Positions 1-13,536 of a DNA stretch of 64,000 bases are shown here, one piece after another. The notes under the pieces were generated by a model. It was not told the origin of the DNA, did no database searches, and worked only from the letters and a program-made list of their open reading frames with translations. Source of the DNA: Grammothele lineata (lineage: Eukaryota; Basidiomycota; Agaricomycetes; Polyporales; Polyporaceae). The stretch is from NCBI GenBank assembly GCA_002150815.3, contig NDFF03000092.1:310001-374000 (forward strand). The letters run 5' to 3'. The position numbers and the translations under genes were made by a program. The stretch's first letter is position 1. Each line of letters begins with the position of its first letter.

Positions 1-3000
1 GGCTCGCGATATCTCCAAAGACATCATGTTCACTGCGCGTGGAGTCAGAGTCTAACTGATAGACCCATCTCTCCCTTGGTCCGCGACAAAGACAAGACTT
101 ACGCAAACACAGGCGCGCCAGAATGCACCGAACATTGGACTACCCATGCAATTACGATAGAAATGAAGTGAGCGTCGCGCCCCCGCGCAGCGGCTCGCTC
201 GCCGTCCCCACATCCTCCCGGGTATGATGGTCAAGTTGTACGAAACATCTTGGCCGTCAGGCGTCCCGTACAGCGAGACGTCCAGGCGCATCTCCGTCTT
301 GACCCCATTCCCATCTCGAAGAGCAGTACAACGTACTCGCAACAATCTATCAGGGGATTCCGTACGCCAAGGCCGAGCTATCTCAGCTCTAGACACAGTC
401 GGACCCTGACCTCTCGGCGCGCTCGAGCCAAACAGATAGATCACAATTGCCTCGGCGAGGGCGTCATTGCAACTCGAGACCTGACTTTACAATGGCGATC
501 TCGCGCGCGCACCTCAGACTAGGAAATATGTATTCAAGTGTCGATACCACCCCTTAGCACAGTCGCACAGGTCCTGATCCCACCCCTTAGCGTATGGGCG
601 ACTGAGGTACCTGATCTCACCCCGTAGTACTCAGCTAAGGCGCGGAATCAGGGTATCTACACTCACTAGTCTCTGTCGCGGACGCAGCGCGGCGCGCCTG
701 AGCTACTCCAGTAAGCTTGCAGAAAGCTATACGTGGGCAACAGAGGCCACCGCAGTCGGGCTTCCTTCGGCCGACCTGTCCCGGAGGAATGACGTACCTG
801 ACATGCGGCGCGCTGACAGCGGCGTAGCAGCGCTGTTGGGTGCGCGCTCGTGGAGGGCAAGCCTGAGTGAGTCGCGGGACGCGCGTGCGGTTCATGAATG
901 TGGGCTATTGGCTGGCGCGACCCGGTCGGAGAATGTGGAGGGGCGCGGGCCAATCGCGGCGGGGCGCTCCCTTCGCGCGGGGTGAGCATTGGGCCTACTT
1001 GGAGCAGTCGCGATGACTGAGATGCTTCGTTGAGCGTGAGTACTGAGTACTGTGTGGTTGAGCTCGCGGAAGTACAAAACCGTGTGTACGGAGGCGAAGC
1101 GCAACGGACACTGAATTGGATATCGGATGTCTGGATATCGTTACGCTTCTGCGGTCTGCGCTGAGGGCGGGAGTATTGGCACTTTCGTGGCAGGTCTGGC
1201 GGCAAAAGGACTAGTACCCTTCCAGCCCCATCGACGGCGCACCCACGTATTATGATCCTGCCTTTTTCAAAACACAGATATGAGCAGAACATTATTTGAG
1301 ACTCTCTGGGGGCTCGTGCGTACCTTCGCGCCTGCCTCTCGTCGAGAGAACCTTGGTCGTTATCACCGGTCTCCTCTGACACCGGCCCGTAGTGTTTCCT
1401 AACATGTACTTTGCGACCGTCACGTACATCAAGTTCAACGGGCGCCACCGATTCCTTCCACCGCGCGAGCGGAACGCCCAGCGCCCCGGTCGCAGATATT
1501 GCACAACTTTATCTAGTGATGACACCGTGGTTCTCGGTACGAAGTTTGACCTTCTCAGTCCGGACGGGGGCTTGGTATTCTGGCCTGACATCCCGGCCGG
1601 CCTAGAGTTTTGACATGCTGAAACAACTCCTATTCCGCGAAGAGTCACTGGGTACCGACGAGCATCCTGAGTTGTGTCACGACTCACAAAGGTAAAGGGA
1701 AACTAAGTTCCCGAATCAAGTGCTATTAGTAGCTGCTTGCATTTGGCGCTGGGACTCACCAACTCTCGAAGTCTCACGTATGCCCAAGATAGCAGAGACA
1801 AAAACAGTGAACTTCTATTTCATCCATCCACACAAGATAGACCACTTCGTGTCCCTATGAGTGAATGTTCTACCTCGGAATATCGTGTCTTCCGTGCATG
1901 TTCCGAGCCTAGGACGAATACGCTATGCTCAAGGTTGAACTGCCACCGTTATGTGGTAACGCTTATGAAGGGGGGTATCTTATCATTTAATACCTAGTCC
2001 AGGGCAAGGTAAGACCCTGAGGCGGAGCGGAGGACGATAGAGAGGGAATAACGGCGAAACCTACCCCTTCAACGTACGTGACTCATACTCAATCTAAGGT
2101 ACGAAGTCCACGGCCGAGACCTAACGCAATGAGCCTGAAATATGTCACCCAGAAAAGAACTCAGAATCGTACCATCATACTAGAACACTAGACTCACTTG
2201 AGACAGGGACTGGAGCGTCGTGGAAACCAGCAGCCTGAGCGGAGAACCGCACCAGTAGTATGAGCGTCAGATGTTCGTCAGATGCCACGTGGTCTGACCT
2301 AAGCAGAACACGGTCACGTGCACTAATACCCCCTCGCGTTCGATCGTGTCGATTCCGGCGTCTTCACTGGCGAACAAAAGGGGCCCTTATACGAAGTGAT
2401 CAAGTGCTCCCCATTGTCTGAGACGGGTTAACCACAAGTTAAGATACCTCTAGAGACCAATTTCCCCGGTCGATCCAGTATAGGAGGAGCTCGGAGTTTT
2501 CGATGTGAGTAGCACTAGCATACTATGTACCGGCACTCCGAGTCCCTGGTGAAAATCTCTAGGCGTAGGAGAACATCTCACCATATCTTCTTCTTGTAGT
2601 TATGGTAGCTAATGCCCAGAAGCCCTCTCGGGCCGAAACCATGCATAACCGCGGTCAGTTGCTATCTCGGACCGGACGCAGCATACCGCTACTATATTTA
2701 CCGCCGCGTCCGTTGCATTCGGGGAATGTTCATCGGCCAAGTCCTTCTTCAAGTTATTGCCGCTAATAGTAAGCCACATTCTGACGTTCAACAACTCAGA
2801 CATTTTCGTTGCCCTGAATGTGATGAGATATCCGGAGAGGGATCGGTCGTCTCCAAGAGAATCAGCTATGGTTCAGAGAAACGCACAAGTCAAAATGTGG
2901 CGTCAAGGCGAAGATCCGAGTAACTTTGCCTCATATTCGGGAGAAGGACCTTGCAAACCCGAGAAACTAGGGGAGCTGTACTTCGTAGTAAGTACATGAG

Positions 3001-3990
3001 CGAACTCTCATACCTCTCTCCTCAAGAAATATGAGCTCTAGATGCATGCCCCCCTGATTGAACAGCGATTGAAAAAAGAGCGCGTCGAATACTTGTACTC
3101 GTCTACATAAACAAATCCAATATCTCTCAAACCAGTCACTCCACAGTGAGAAGTAATCCTACCGCCAAGCCCTCGGGCCGACTCGGCGTGTCGACCAGCA
3201 GGTGGCATGGCCGCCTTGGCAATCTTTCGCAGCCCCCAGTCACTTACGCATCGCCAAGTGAGATCAACCGCTGCTCATGGTACCAATAAAGCATCGGGGA
3301 TCTACCCTACGGAAGAATCGAGATTGCCCCGAGCTCAGCGAAGATACGGTAGACAGCAGGACTAGATCCCCGTTCGGTGATCAACGTTCAACCCCTGATC
3401 GGGCACGCGGTCACTACTGGTGAAGCATCGCGGCCGAAGTTTGTCATTGAAGCAGAGCAGCTTTGCAGTTTCTTCTTATTTTATGACATCATAACAAGCC
3501 AGACTAGCAGAGGAGCACAAGAGAGGTAACAATAATGAGCAGTAGACCACTTATTCCTAGAGGACTACTCAGTATGGAGCGGCACGGCGTTCGCGCCAAG
3601 CGTGGACCGTGGGTGAATTAAGTCAGGCACTGGTGGCGCTGCACGGGGAATCAAGATGGTGCACGGCACATCGTTCTGCAGGGACAAGTCTTTTGATTCG
3701 TACAACAACACAACAGGGACGCGAGACGAGTAATAAAACTACAGCTCATGATAGTAGACAACGGAAAGAACGACCTCAGCGGTACCACCTTCCTCTTCCC
3801 GCTTCGGCGACTCTATACAACCCCTCGGCCTCAACACACAGCATCCAGTTCAAGTGGACGTGCCGAAGACGCCTTAACCGCATATGGAAACCCACATTCC
3901 AGATCTCTGACCGAGACACGATCGCGGCGCCGCAAAGTTTGAAGCTGCTTCTTCTTCTGCTCCCCGGTGGTGGCGTACGCCGCACGCCAC
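1..3990. other. Intergenic, no recognisable gene
   Basis: I see no open frame with family resemblance, no consistent codon bias and no tRNA-like B box in this stretch. Open frames are short or of low-complexity composition on both strands. The only structure noticed is a small set of degenerate repeats near position 545-650, listed separately. The stretch ends at the stop codon of the P450 gene on the minus strand, so its last few hundred bases probably hold that gene's 3' UTR. It may be old decayed repeat DNA, but nothing in the sequence proves that. Confidence 0.5.
541..651. repeat. Three degenerate short tandem repeats
   Basis: Three imperfect copies, spaced about 32-38 bp, share a core resembling CACCCCTTAGC. 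The cores start near 548, 580 and 618, and the last reads CACCCCGTAG. The second and third copies also share the preceding AGGT.CCTGATC segment. Function is unknown; it reads as a small decayed minisatellite. Confidence 0.45.
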
Positions 3991-6546
3991 TCACGCCGCA
4001 CCGTGCACGAGCTCGCGCTCGAGTACGGAATGCACCTCCGGGAAGCGCGGCACCATCTTAGCCTGGAATGGCGCGGGGCCCCTGTGAGGCGAAAGACGAT
4101 CAGCGTCAGCGACTTGCTTGACAGCGCGCGCCCCAGGCTGCCCGGCAGCGCCAAACATAGCGCCGCCGGGCGGAGGCAGGTCGCGGAGAAAGGAAACGCA
4201 GAAGAGGGAAAAGGAAAGAGAGGACGTACACAACAACGCCAGCGTCCACACACGCGTCCGGGTCAGGGATGAGCTCCTTGCCCGTGCTCGGGTCGACCAC
4301 AGGGCGAATATCGAGCGCCCAGAGGAGGGTCGCGAAGTTGATGAAGAGCGCCTGGTTCGCAAAGTTGAACCCTACGCAGATGCGGCGCCCAAACCCATAC
4401 GTGACGTGGCCCATGCCGTGCGTGTCCGGGGGCGCGGTGTCGATGGTGCCCGTCGCGGCGTCGAGGAAACGCTCTGGGCGGAAGAGGTGCGGTTCGGGGA
4501 AGATGGAGGTATCGTGGTTCATGCCCCACACGTTCGGGATCACGGTCGTGCCCTTGGGGATGAAGTAGCCCTCGTACCAGTCGTCCTGCATGAGCGGGGC
4601 AAAGCGCGGTCAGACCTGCCCGCTCGTATGTTGGTAGAAGACACTCACCTCGGTGGCGCGACGCGGGACCGCTGCGAACGTATCCGTGAGTGAGCATCCC
4701 GACGCGGGCGGAGACGGGACGTAACATACCCAGGGGGCCAACCGGGCGCCAGCGGAGGACCTCCTTGACCATCGCGCGGATGTAGTGCAGGTTCTGACGA
4801 TCTTCGAACGTCGGGAGGCGGTCGCGGCCGACAACGGCGTCGAGCTCCGCCTGCGCCTTGCGCATGCACTCCGGGTAGTTGAGCATCGCGACGACGAAGT
4901 TCATCATGGATGCAGACGTCTGTCCAGGCAGACCGTTAGCGCCAACATTACAGCACGGGACCCTGTCCGGGCACCCCGACGCGCGCGGGCGCATGTCCAG
5001 AAAGGGTCGAGTGCTTCCTGGACACGCGCACGCACGGCAGGGCACCGCGGGCGCAGACGTACCGTTTCGGCGCCAGCGGAGCTACAGATCCCAGATGAGA
5101 TAGAGCAGCCAGATGAAGATGGGACAGAAGTCAGCGGGCGGGGCGGCGGTGGGAGGATTGTCAGGGGGACGCACAACATAATTCCCGCGAGCCAGGCGGC
5201 CTCCTTCTTAGTGAGTCCGTGGCGCTGCTCAGTCTCCACGAGGGAGGCCACGAAGCACGTAGGCGAGTCCCCCTTGGCCTGTGCGGCGACATCGCCATCA
5301 TCAATATCAGCATCGTCAGCATAACCACAATTCAGGCACGCCTGGAAAAATAGTAGTTCCCACCATGCGATCGCTCACGCCCTGGTTGAAGCCCTCGAAC
5401 ATGTCCGTCTCGGCTTGGTGCCACGCGAGGCCATCGCGCTTCCATTTTGCGAGCCAGTTCGGAATGTACTTCATGACGGGGAAAATGTCGACGAGGAACG
5501 CCCCTGGCACGACCGCGCTCGCGATGCGCGCGGTGTGCGCGTGGATGCGCTGGATGACAGGCTTGTCCTTGTCCCCGATCCGTGGCCAGCCGTACACGGC
5601 CGTAAGGATGCTCGAAGCCGTTGTCCTGCGCGCACGGCGGTCCGATGGGCGCGGCGTGAGAGCAGAGTGCGGCGTAAGCGTGAGTACGGTTCAGCATGAG
5701 AACTGGGCAAGACGTAGGAGGGAGAGGACGTACCGCTTCAGGCGGTCCTCCCACGCGTCTGGGCGCGCGATAAGATCGAGCACAGTCAGACCTGCCTCCC
5801 GCGCCTGCATGGGCTGGTACTGCTCCGAGGCGCGGAGGTTGAAGCCTTCGTGGCCGGCCCGGCGCATCTTCCGCCACCTGCGTGCGCAGACATTGATTGG
5901 CATCTCGCTCGCTCGCGGAGTTCGCGGCGCAGGGAAGACTCACACGTCATTGTACGTCGAGAAGACCATGAAGATCCCACCCGTAAGGATCTCGCTCGCC
6001 ATGACGAGCCGTGGGCGATCGCTATAAATGTTCGACTTGCGGTCTGCGCGTCGGCCGAGCGGGCGCCGAAAGAGAAGGACGTTAGCCACTCGGACTTCTA
6101 CCCCTTCGCGCCCTTCGCGAAGAGTGGGGTGCATCGAGACACACCAAAGAGATCTGCGGTGACTTTGTGGCTGTTCACGACGACTACAGGCTGGCCGGCC
6201 ATATTGAGCGAGAAGATAGGACCTGCGAGCGCAGTCAGAAGTCGAAGCCAACCAAAGGAGAACTCGAAGGTCGTAGAGTGCGGGACCGAGTGGTTCGGCG
6301 CGTACCATATTGCTGCTTCCACTCGGTAAACTTGAACCAAGGCATACTGCTCGGCACGTCAAAGACGTTGCCCAGCAGCGGAACCCCCGGTGGCCCCGGG
6401 GGCATCTTCCGCCTGTTCGCGGAAGCGAGGATGAGGGACTTGAGGGACCATAGGACCAAGATGCTTGCAAGGGCGACGTAGACACGTGTGTCCGAGAGGA
6501 CACTCCTGAAGGACTGGGCATTGAGGAAAGTTGTGTCGAGGGGCAT
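3991..6546 (-). CDS. Cytochrome P450 monooxygenase, 11 exons, 535 aa
   Basis: This is a membrane-anchored haem-thiolate monooxygenase of the fungal P450 type. Exons read on the minus strand: 6546-6306, 6222-6145, 6043-5944, 5877-5734, 5625-5364, 5278-5175, 5081-5063, 4919-4730, 4671-4649, 4585-4230, 4081-3991; the sum is 1608 nt including stop. The N-terminus has a hydrophobic anchor followed by the proline hinge MPPGPPGVPLLG. The I-helix oxygen-binding motif FSAGAETTSAS is assembled across a 19-nt microexon. The K-helix is EVLRW, and the haem loop is FGFGRRICVG with the axial Cys. The start is the ATG at 6546, just before the hydrophobic anchor. It lies 2.1 kb upstream of a sesquiterpene synthase and points away from it, so oxidation of a terpene scaffold is a reasonable inference. 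The exact CYP family cannot be set by eye. Confidence 0.93.
5063..5081 (-). other. 19-nt microexon encoding the P450 I-helix core
   Basis: This exon supplies the centre of the oxygen-activation motif. With flanking bases it reads F-S-A-G-A-E-T, joining T-S-A-S in the next exon. It is flanked by an upstream intron ending in TAG and a downstream GTACGT donor. Skipping it would both shift the frame (19 nt) and remove the motif, so the gene looks broken until the exon is recognised. Confidence 0.88.
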
Positions 6547-8638
6547 GGTGGCGGCGAGCAGACACTTTGCGAGAGCGTTGCGGGGAAGGTGGCCGGGAGG
6601 GGGAAAGAGGCTCTCTTTTCCTGAGGAGCAAGTAGACACCTCCCGCGTGTGGCACCACGAGCATGTCTGACGGATGGGACGATGGCGTGCGCGTAGCCGC
6701 CAGACTATTGGTAGTGAATGTTACTTTTCGCGCGAGCGAATTGAAGCCAGGAGCAGAGGTCCGAGAGGCGGAGGGCGCGTTGGAGCCGACTCCGCACCGG
6801 TGCAGGCGGTTACGTTTGGGAGTATGACAGGAGCCATCTCTCGGGGTATGTCTTGATTAGAATAAAGTCGCGTTTGGGGTCCGGTCGTGGGCTAAATTTG
6901 GACGGGTTGGTCGTCTAGATTGGTGGTAGACGATGGGCGCCCATCGTCGTCCTGATGGCACTAGGAGTGCATGCGGTGGTGCTTACGGATACAGCCGTAA
7001 TCCTTGCGGCGGATAGCACGGTTGGCGACAAATACATGGTCAGGATCGACGAGGCGTGGGAGGCCCCGATGAACGAGGGCCGATATTCCTGCAAGGGGAG
7101 TCGACTGTCGTGACTGGTCACCGAGTTGGTCACCGACCACACGGCGTGGTGGTGGTCGCGACAGAAGAGCGCATGTACGGGCGCTAAGTACACCACGAAC
7201 GCAACACAGTTCTCGATCTCGATAGCGATCAGGCCAGATGCCGCGCGATCTCCACCGCCGCCGCCGGCAGCACGTCGCGGCTGGCGGCTCACTCGTGCCG
7301 TCGCGGGTTCGAGGCACGCTCCTCCAACTTTGCTCCTCCGCCGATCACCAGCCCTCGTTCGCTCTCGTCTCGAGTTGCCCTGGCTTTCGTTCTACCGTCT
7401 GCATTCTCCCGTATGCTACACTCCGCCCGTATCGGGCGCCCTTGTCACGTCAGCCTTCCGGGCTATCACGAATCCCGCTGCTTTCATCTCGCAGCGCGCT
7501 CCTCCCATCAGCCCAAAACTCCGATGGCACCGTGGGTGAGAGTCTGCGTCTGCTATAGGGCGGCATGGGCTGATCCTCCCTCTCCTTCTTTGTCACTTGG
7601 GGACGCTCTTTATTCGGCATTCGCCATCTGCATCTCCTGTGCTTATCGCAGTTCGTCGCCTCTAGCGCCATTCGGCCCACCTTCGGTTCTCGGGGTCCTC
7701 CCGTCGTCCAACCTCGCCACCTCACTATTACGCCCCTCCTCTAGAGCCATAAACAGCTTCTCTGCTCTAATTATGACTTCTATTTGTAGTTCCGGTCATC
7801 TTGCAGTCCTTCTTACGGAACTCAAACCGGCTTTGTTCCTCGATCTTACCATGTCGCCAAATCTACATCGGAACCCGTCCAGGTCCAGCAGCAGCAAAGT
7901 AATTCACCGGCTGTAGCATTGTACAGGTATGTAGCGCTCTTGCAGAATCTACCTCCACCTCGTCGGACATCAACGCCCGTCTCTGGGCGAACCGTTCTAG
8001 CAACGTACGCTTGAGACACGACCGCGCACAAGATTCGAGACATTTCCCCAACCGCTCAACTCCGCACGGGGCGTTGTCGTCCTCCGGTATGCGCACATCG
8101 TTTGATCTCCCTTTACGTATACACTGACCTCCAAAATTGCTCCAAGGCCCCGCTCAGTGCTGCTGCGAGCCCTATCTGGCAGACCGGAAGTGTCAGATAC
8201 GTTCGGTTAGGCGTCCTCCCGAGGGCGCTGAACACAGGTAACGCCTAGGTAACGCTCGCACCCGGTCTTTGACCAACAGAACATTCGGCTTAGACGCGGC
8301 GCCGATGGAGCACCAAAAGAAAACATCTAGCCGAGCTTGCGACCTATCCACAGCGACTCGGCGGTCACGCACAACCCTTGATGTCCGCCCCTCCCGTCAC
8401 GTTCGCGCCTGCCTTTCTCTGGAAATTGCGGCCTCGCGGCGGTCCATCCACGATCGTCCGCCAGTGGGGGCGGCGTATATGAGAGCCGAACTGTGGACCG
8501 AGAACATTCAAGCCCCCTCCGGACCCACCCACCTGTCGACGCCTTCGCGCCTCCTCTCTACTTCTATCTCATCTCGCGCTTGCGCACCCACTCCACCCGC
8601 GTATCTATCTTGTACTTCTCCCTGTAGACTTACACGCC
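6547..8638. promoter_or_regulatory. Divergent intergenic region between P450 and terpene synthase
   Basis: About 2.1 kb separates the two divergent start codons. No coding region is convincing. A TATA-like TATATG occurs at about 8475, some 160 bp upstream of the synthase ATG. The last 200 bp are pyrimidine-rich on the plus strand, as is usual before fungal transcription starts. A shared bidirectional promoter for the cluster is possible but not shown. Confidence 0.4.
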
Positions 8639-10003
8639 ATGTCTTCTGCTTCCACCGCACTCGCCGCAGCCCTCGGTGGCGCGAAGCCCACCAAGTCCAT
8701 CGTCGTCAAGAACGAGAATGGCCGCGAGCAAAAGTACCTCTACCTCCCCGAGACGATGGCCGACTGGCCGTGGCCGCGGCTGATCAACCCTTACTACGAA
8801 GAGGTCACCCTCGAGTCCAACGCCTGGTTCAAGTCGTTCAAGTTCTTCACGCCCGAGTCCCAGTACGCGTACGACAAATGCGACTTCGGCCGTCTCGCGT
8901 CTCTGGCATACCCGGAGATTTCGCGTGGTACGTACCTGGAGCTTCTCTTCCCTGCTTCTTCTGACGCTCACCGTTCATTGTAGAGGCACTTCGCACCGGT
9001 ATTGATCTGATGAACGTGTTCTTCGTCGTTGACGAGTACACCGACGTCGAGCCCGCACCGGTTGTTCGGGAAATGATCGGGATCGTCATCGACGCTCTGC
9101 ACAACCCGGACAAGCCTCGTCCTGAGGGCGAGATTCTCCTAGGAGAACTCTGCCGGCAGTACGTCGTCTACGTCTTTTACGGGCCGCCGTTTCCCTTCAC
9201 TCACTAAATTCTTATTCAACGCTTATAGGTTCTGGGCACGCGGTCGTACCACGGCGACGCCCCAGGCGGCGAAGCACATGGTCGAAGCCTTCACCGACTA
9301 CCTCAACTCTGTCATCATCCAGGCGGAGGACCGTGACAACAACAAGGTCCGGACGATCGATGAGTACCTCGAAACCCGTCGGGAGAACATCGGCGCCCGC
9401 CCGTCGTACGTTCCGGGCGAGCTTCACCTCTCGCTCCCGGACGAGGCCTTCTACCACCCCGTGATCAAGGAGATGGAGTACCTCATTGCGGACCTCATCA
9501 TCCTCGACAACGTAAGTCGCTCCGCCCGCTACGTACCGGGGCGCCCGACACTGACGGCACTTATTCGCCCACAGGACATTGCGTCGTACAACAAAGAGCA
9601 GGCGACGGGCGACGACCGGCATAACATCATCACGATCGCCATGGCGCAGTTCAACACGGACTTCGACGGCGCGATGGCCTGGACGGCGAACTACCACAAA
9701 GAAGTCGAGGCGCGCTTCCTCGATGCGCTCAAGCGCGTGCCCTCGTTCGGGCCCGCCGTCGACGCGGAGCTGCAAGTGTACATCACGCACCTCGCGAACT
9801 GGCCGCGCTGCAACGACTGCTGGAACTTCGAGTCTGGGCGGTACTTCGGGAACAAGGGCCTTGAGTACCAGCGCACGCGCCTCGTGCCGATGCTCCCCAA
9901 GCGCGCGCACAACCCCACCCTCAAGCGGGAGCTCGTCGAGGTCCCGCTCGTCGAGAAGCTCGAGTTGGGCGACGCACCCTCGCAGGTCTCCGTCTCAGCG
10001 TGA
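8639..10003 (+). CDS. Sesquiterpene synthase (class I terpene cyclase), 391 aa
   Basis: The product cyclises a prenyl diphosphate, most likely farnesyl diphosphate, after Mg-assisted ionisation. Exons are 8639-8927, 8984-9158, 9229-9511 and 9575-10003, giving 1176 nt with stop. The aspartate-rich metal motif is DEYTD at residues 113-117. The second metal site (NSE triad) is N249-D-I-A-S253-Y-N-K-E257, and its Asn is the last codon of exon 3. A downstream Arg-Tyr pair (SGRYF) fits the family. Length and motif spacing match basidiomycete alpha-muurolene/cadinene-type synthases, but the product cannot be predicted. It is flanked by two P450 genes, as in fungal terpenoid clusters. The ATG has a favourable context and no upstream in-frame alternative. 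Confidence 0.95.
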
Positions 10004-13000
10004 GACGCGGAGGCGGCCCCCCTTCTCCCGTCTCCTTCTCTTTTACGCTGCTACACCCTGTCTCTCCCCTTGAGTTCACGCCTCTCTCCCTCTCTTCTTC
10101 TCGCTTCATGTTCTCTTCTCCCCTCCCGTCGTGTATCTACTAGACTTCTCCCACCCCCGTGTTATCTAGAGCCGCTCTCTGCGCGCCCGCGGCGTCCCTT
10201 AGTCTAGACACCGCCTCCCGTCCTTCTCTTTTCTCCACCCATGCATTAACGGTTACTTATCAAAGTGCGATCGCCCCGGTGCCCCCGGGACGTCCACTGT
10301 CGAGAAGTCGCGAAGAAGTTGTTAAGAAGCTCTCATGTACTTATCTAGGGGCCACTTACGTCACTCTCCTGCCCCCCACCTGCGTTCGATCTTCGGTCCC
10401 CACCGCTGTCCTAGACATTATATGCATTATGTCGTGTATGACTCGCACAATTGCGTGTATTCCGAATAATCAGCCTTCGGGCATCGGACTCGTGTGCCCC
10501 GCGCGACTCGCTAGGGTGCTTTGCGTCCTTCCTGCGACCTTTCTCGGGCGCGACGACATTGAATGGCAAGTCGACGGCACTCTGATGGGAGGTGCGACCG
10601 TCGAGACGCAGCAGCGTATCCTCCGCGTTCGCGCGGATCAAGACCGCGCGAGCCCCGCTCCTCGCTCCTCGCTCCACGAGGGTGCCCCCGCGGCACAGAC
10701 AATGCGTCGACTCGGACGAGGCACCACTGGCACGCTGCTCCGAGTGCTCGCGATCGCAGCCTGAACGCGCTCTCGCGCCGCGCGGCTAGACTCGGATGTT
10801 GAAGTATTCCTGATGTGCCAATCATGACGTCGTCACCCCCGGACCCCTCGGCGTGGGCACCTTCGAATTCAAACGTCGAAGAACGTGCCACCCCCACCGC
10901 CGCCGTTGCTGCCAGCAAACGTACATACTTAGCGCGATACCCCCGGCCTCAGGCGGCGGTTCTCTATCAGACACGCGGTGGTGCGCCCGCGCGGACGCTT
11001 GAACGCTGAACTTGGATTGACAGATGGCTGAGTATACACATTGGACGCAGAAGGGCGCGAGGACGCTCTCAGTGGGAAGAAGGGCGCGATCGCGAGGGCG
11101 TCCTCAATGAGTATTGGCCGGCTGCTTGGCCGACCGGCGTACACACACTCGAGCAGGACACCGGCGCGCCTCCGGTGGGCGGGATGTTGTAAGGCCGGTA
11201 CGTACGCCCTGTGCGAGCGAGTCGCCGCGCGCACGTATCTTGGTCTTATCGAAGGAGATGGGCGGCAGGCGGCGGTGCACACAGAGTCACTGAGTACCTA
11301 CTACCGTTCAATGCCAGCGAGCCGCCTCGCGACTGCTACGTACAGTAGCGTGCGTGTGCGCGCGGGACCGCAGGCGCGACACGCCTGCTTTGTAAACGGG
11401 TTCTCGCTGGCCATGCCCCTCTATACGCGGTGAATCCCACGCGAGCCGAGGCGGGGGTACCGCGCGGGTGGGGCGCGTGCTGAGTAGAGTAAGCTGAGGG
11501 AGGGAGGGAGGAGCTCACGAACCGCGACGGGTACGGCGACACACGCCCTTGGCCGCACCCACCCTCGATTCGAACGGTGCTGTAATAGTAGCTTGAAGTA
11601 AGTGCGCGCGAGGGCGCCACGAGTCCCCGAACCCGACAAGTATTCCCGACGCAGCAACACTCACCCGCACCCATCCCCGCCCCCACCCCCACCTTCTGCA
11701 TTCGCGCCCCGTCCCGTGTCTTCCAGCCTGCCGTATATCTCGCCCCGCACTTCGCCCACCCCGGGCCCCGCGCGCAGCTTCTCTTTTCCCCCTTTGTGTG
11801 CCGGCAGGAGACGCGCGGACGTTCTGGTAGGCGGGCGCTCTGTGGCGATGGAACGGGTGTACGGGTGCGCGCGACCCCGCAGGTCGCACCGGCGCAGACA
11901 AGGGAGGGGCGCCGGCGCTGAGCGATGAAGAGCGCTCCCGGTCGCACGTCGCGGCTTGTCGGCGCGCTCACAAGCGGGAGTCAGAGAGACACGAATAAGT
12001 AATGAGGACGTCCTGAGCGGAAAGCGTATCGCGCCCTGGAGTCTGAAATAGCTCTAACTTGCACCTCGGTGTCCGACTGCTGATTCTTACCAGACGATCG
12101 CACCCGGGAACATCGCTCCCCGTGTCCAGCGGACCGAGTGTGCAGTATTTCTGGACGAGAAATTCCCTGCTTTGGAACGGGCGGCGGACAGTTGGGTGCG
12201 CTCGACGGGGCGGGCGGCATGAACAAGCGACGAGGTAAAGTTGATCGTTGCAGGCCGGCGGCGGCTGAGGGACAGGGCCCTCGCCGGGTTTGGACCACAA
12301 GGCAATTGGCTGGCACTGCAGGGCCCGAAGGCGTGATGAACGGCGATCCGATGTCATCTGCAAGGCATTGTGTACTGGCGTCAGTGGTCCATTTATTGCT
12401 TAATGTTGATGAGTGGTAGAATGGGCTGTGAACGCCGAAAGGCTACGACAAAAGCGGCGAGCTGGAACACCGTGTCGTCTCGAACGAAGAAGTGGGCAGA
12501 TGGTAGCCTCCGCTTCTGATCGTCGTTATCGCTGTACTTGCGGGCGCACGGACTCTATGACGTCCAAGGCCCGAGCGACGAGCTCCAGATGCCGGAATAA
12601 CATACCGTGTGTCGGACATCGCAGCGGGGGTAGACGAGAGAGTGGGGAGACGAAGCAGATACGGTGGTGTGTTCGGCGGCACGCTGCTCGCGGACAAACC
12701 TCAGCGCAAAGTTGCGGTTGAGCTTTGCGGTTGTTCTTGGAGTCTTCCAGACTCCTCGAGTAGCGAGTTCGGGCGTAGGGGCCCAAAGTGGTGGGTAGGC
12801 TTAGACTCGGTATGAAGGCGGGTGCAGATGGGATCTCCTCCCTGATCGGCCGCACGCACCGGCTAGATCCATCGGCGCTCAGGGACACGCGGACCCCGGA
12901 CAGTGTGGGGATCTTCCCGATGCCAGATCGCAAGCGCGCACTGCCATCGCTGTCGAGCGGTGTTGTTGTCGTCGATGTTCCACCTTGACTCTCCACCGTT

Positions 13001-13536
13001 TTCCATCCACACGGAAAGCCCGCTTAGACTCGCCCTCCGATTGCCTGGGTCTGTCCGGGTCACCAATATTTCCAATGCCCCCGTGAAGAACCTCCCATTG
13101 CAGCGTCTCGCCATCCTCGTGCCCTGGTTTTGAATCCTCGGACGCGCCCTCTCGGGACGCTCGTCCCATCCATGGTCGCGCTCCGCAGGATTGGCGAAAC
13201 TTTGCGATATCTCAGCGCGCCGTGCCCCTGATGTTCCATCTCCTTCTACGGACCGCAGCAGACCGCCGTCCTTCACCCCCTCGAACGATTTTCTGTCTGG
13301 CGTGTCGCACGAGTCCGCTCGGACGCGAGATTAATAGTCATCTCCAGCAGACCTATCTCCGCCAATCGGAGCCCATAGCGCGCAGTGTAGCATTACCTGA
13401 ACTTAGTGTGTAGTGATCATAGACTGCCCACTAGCGTTGAATCCCGGGGGGCTCTCACGCCAGAAAACGTTCACCCCAAGCTTAAAGGTCTTCCGACGCC
13501 TGTCCAGTGCGCCCCTTCGCCTCCGACCTTGCCGCC
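10004..13536. other. 3.5-kb gap inside the terpenoid cluster, no clear gene
   Basis: No frame on either strand shows recognisable motifs or convincing exons. The longest frames (for example 11336-11971 minus) are Arg/Ser/Pro-rich and of low complexity. The first part is C/T-rich and probably 3' UTR of the synthase. A C-rich tract lies near 11650-11700. Small or fast-evolving genes could be missed here. Confidence 0.4.

Noticed and set aside
9212..9910. Minus-strand open frame of 232 codons
   Set aside because: Antisense shadow of terpene synthase exons 3 and 4.
11336..11971. Minus-strand frame of 211 codons in the terpenoid cluster
   Set aside because: Arg/Pro/Ser-rich composition with no domain or splice support; the overlapping frames are equally open.
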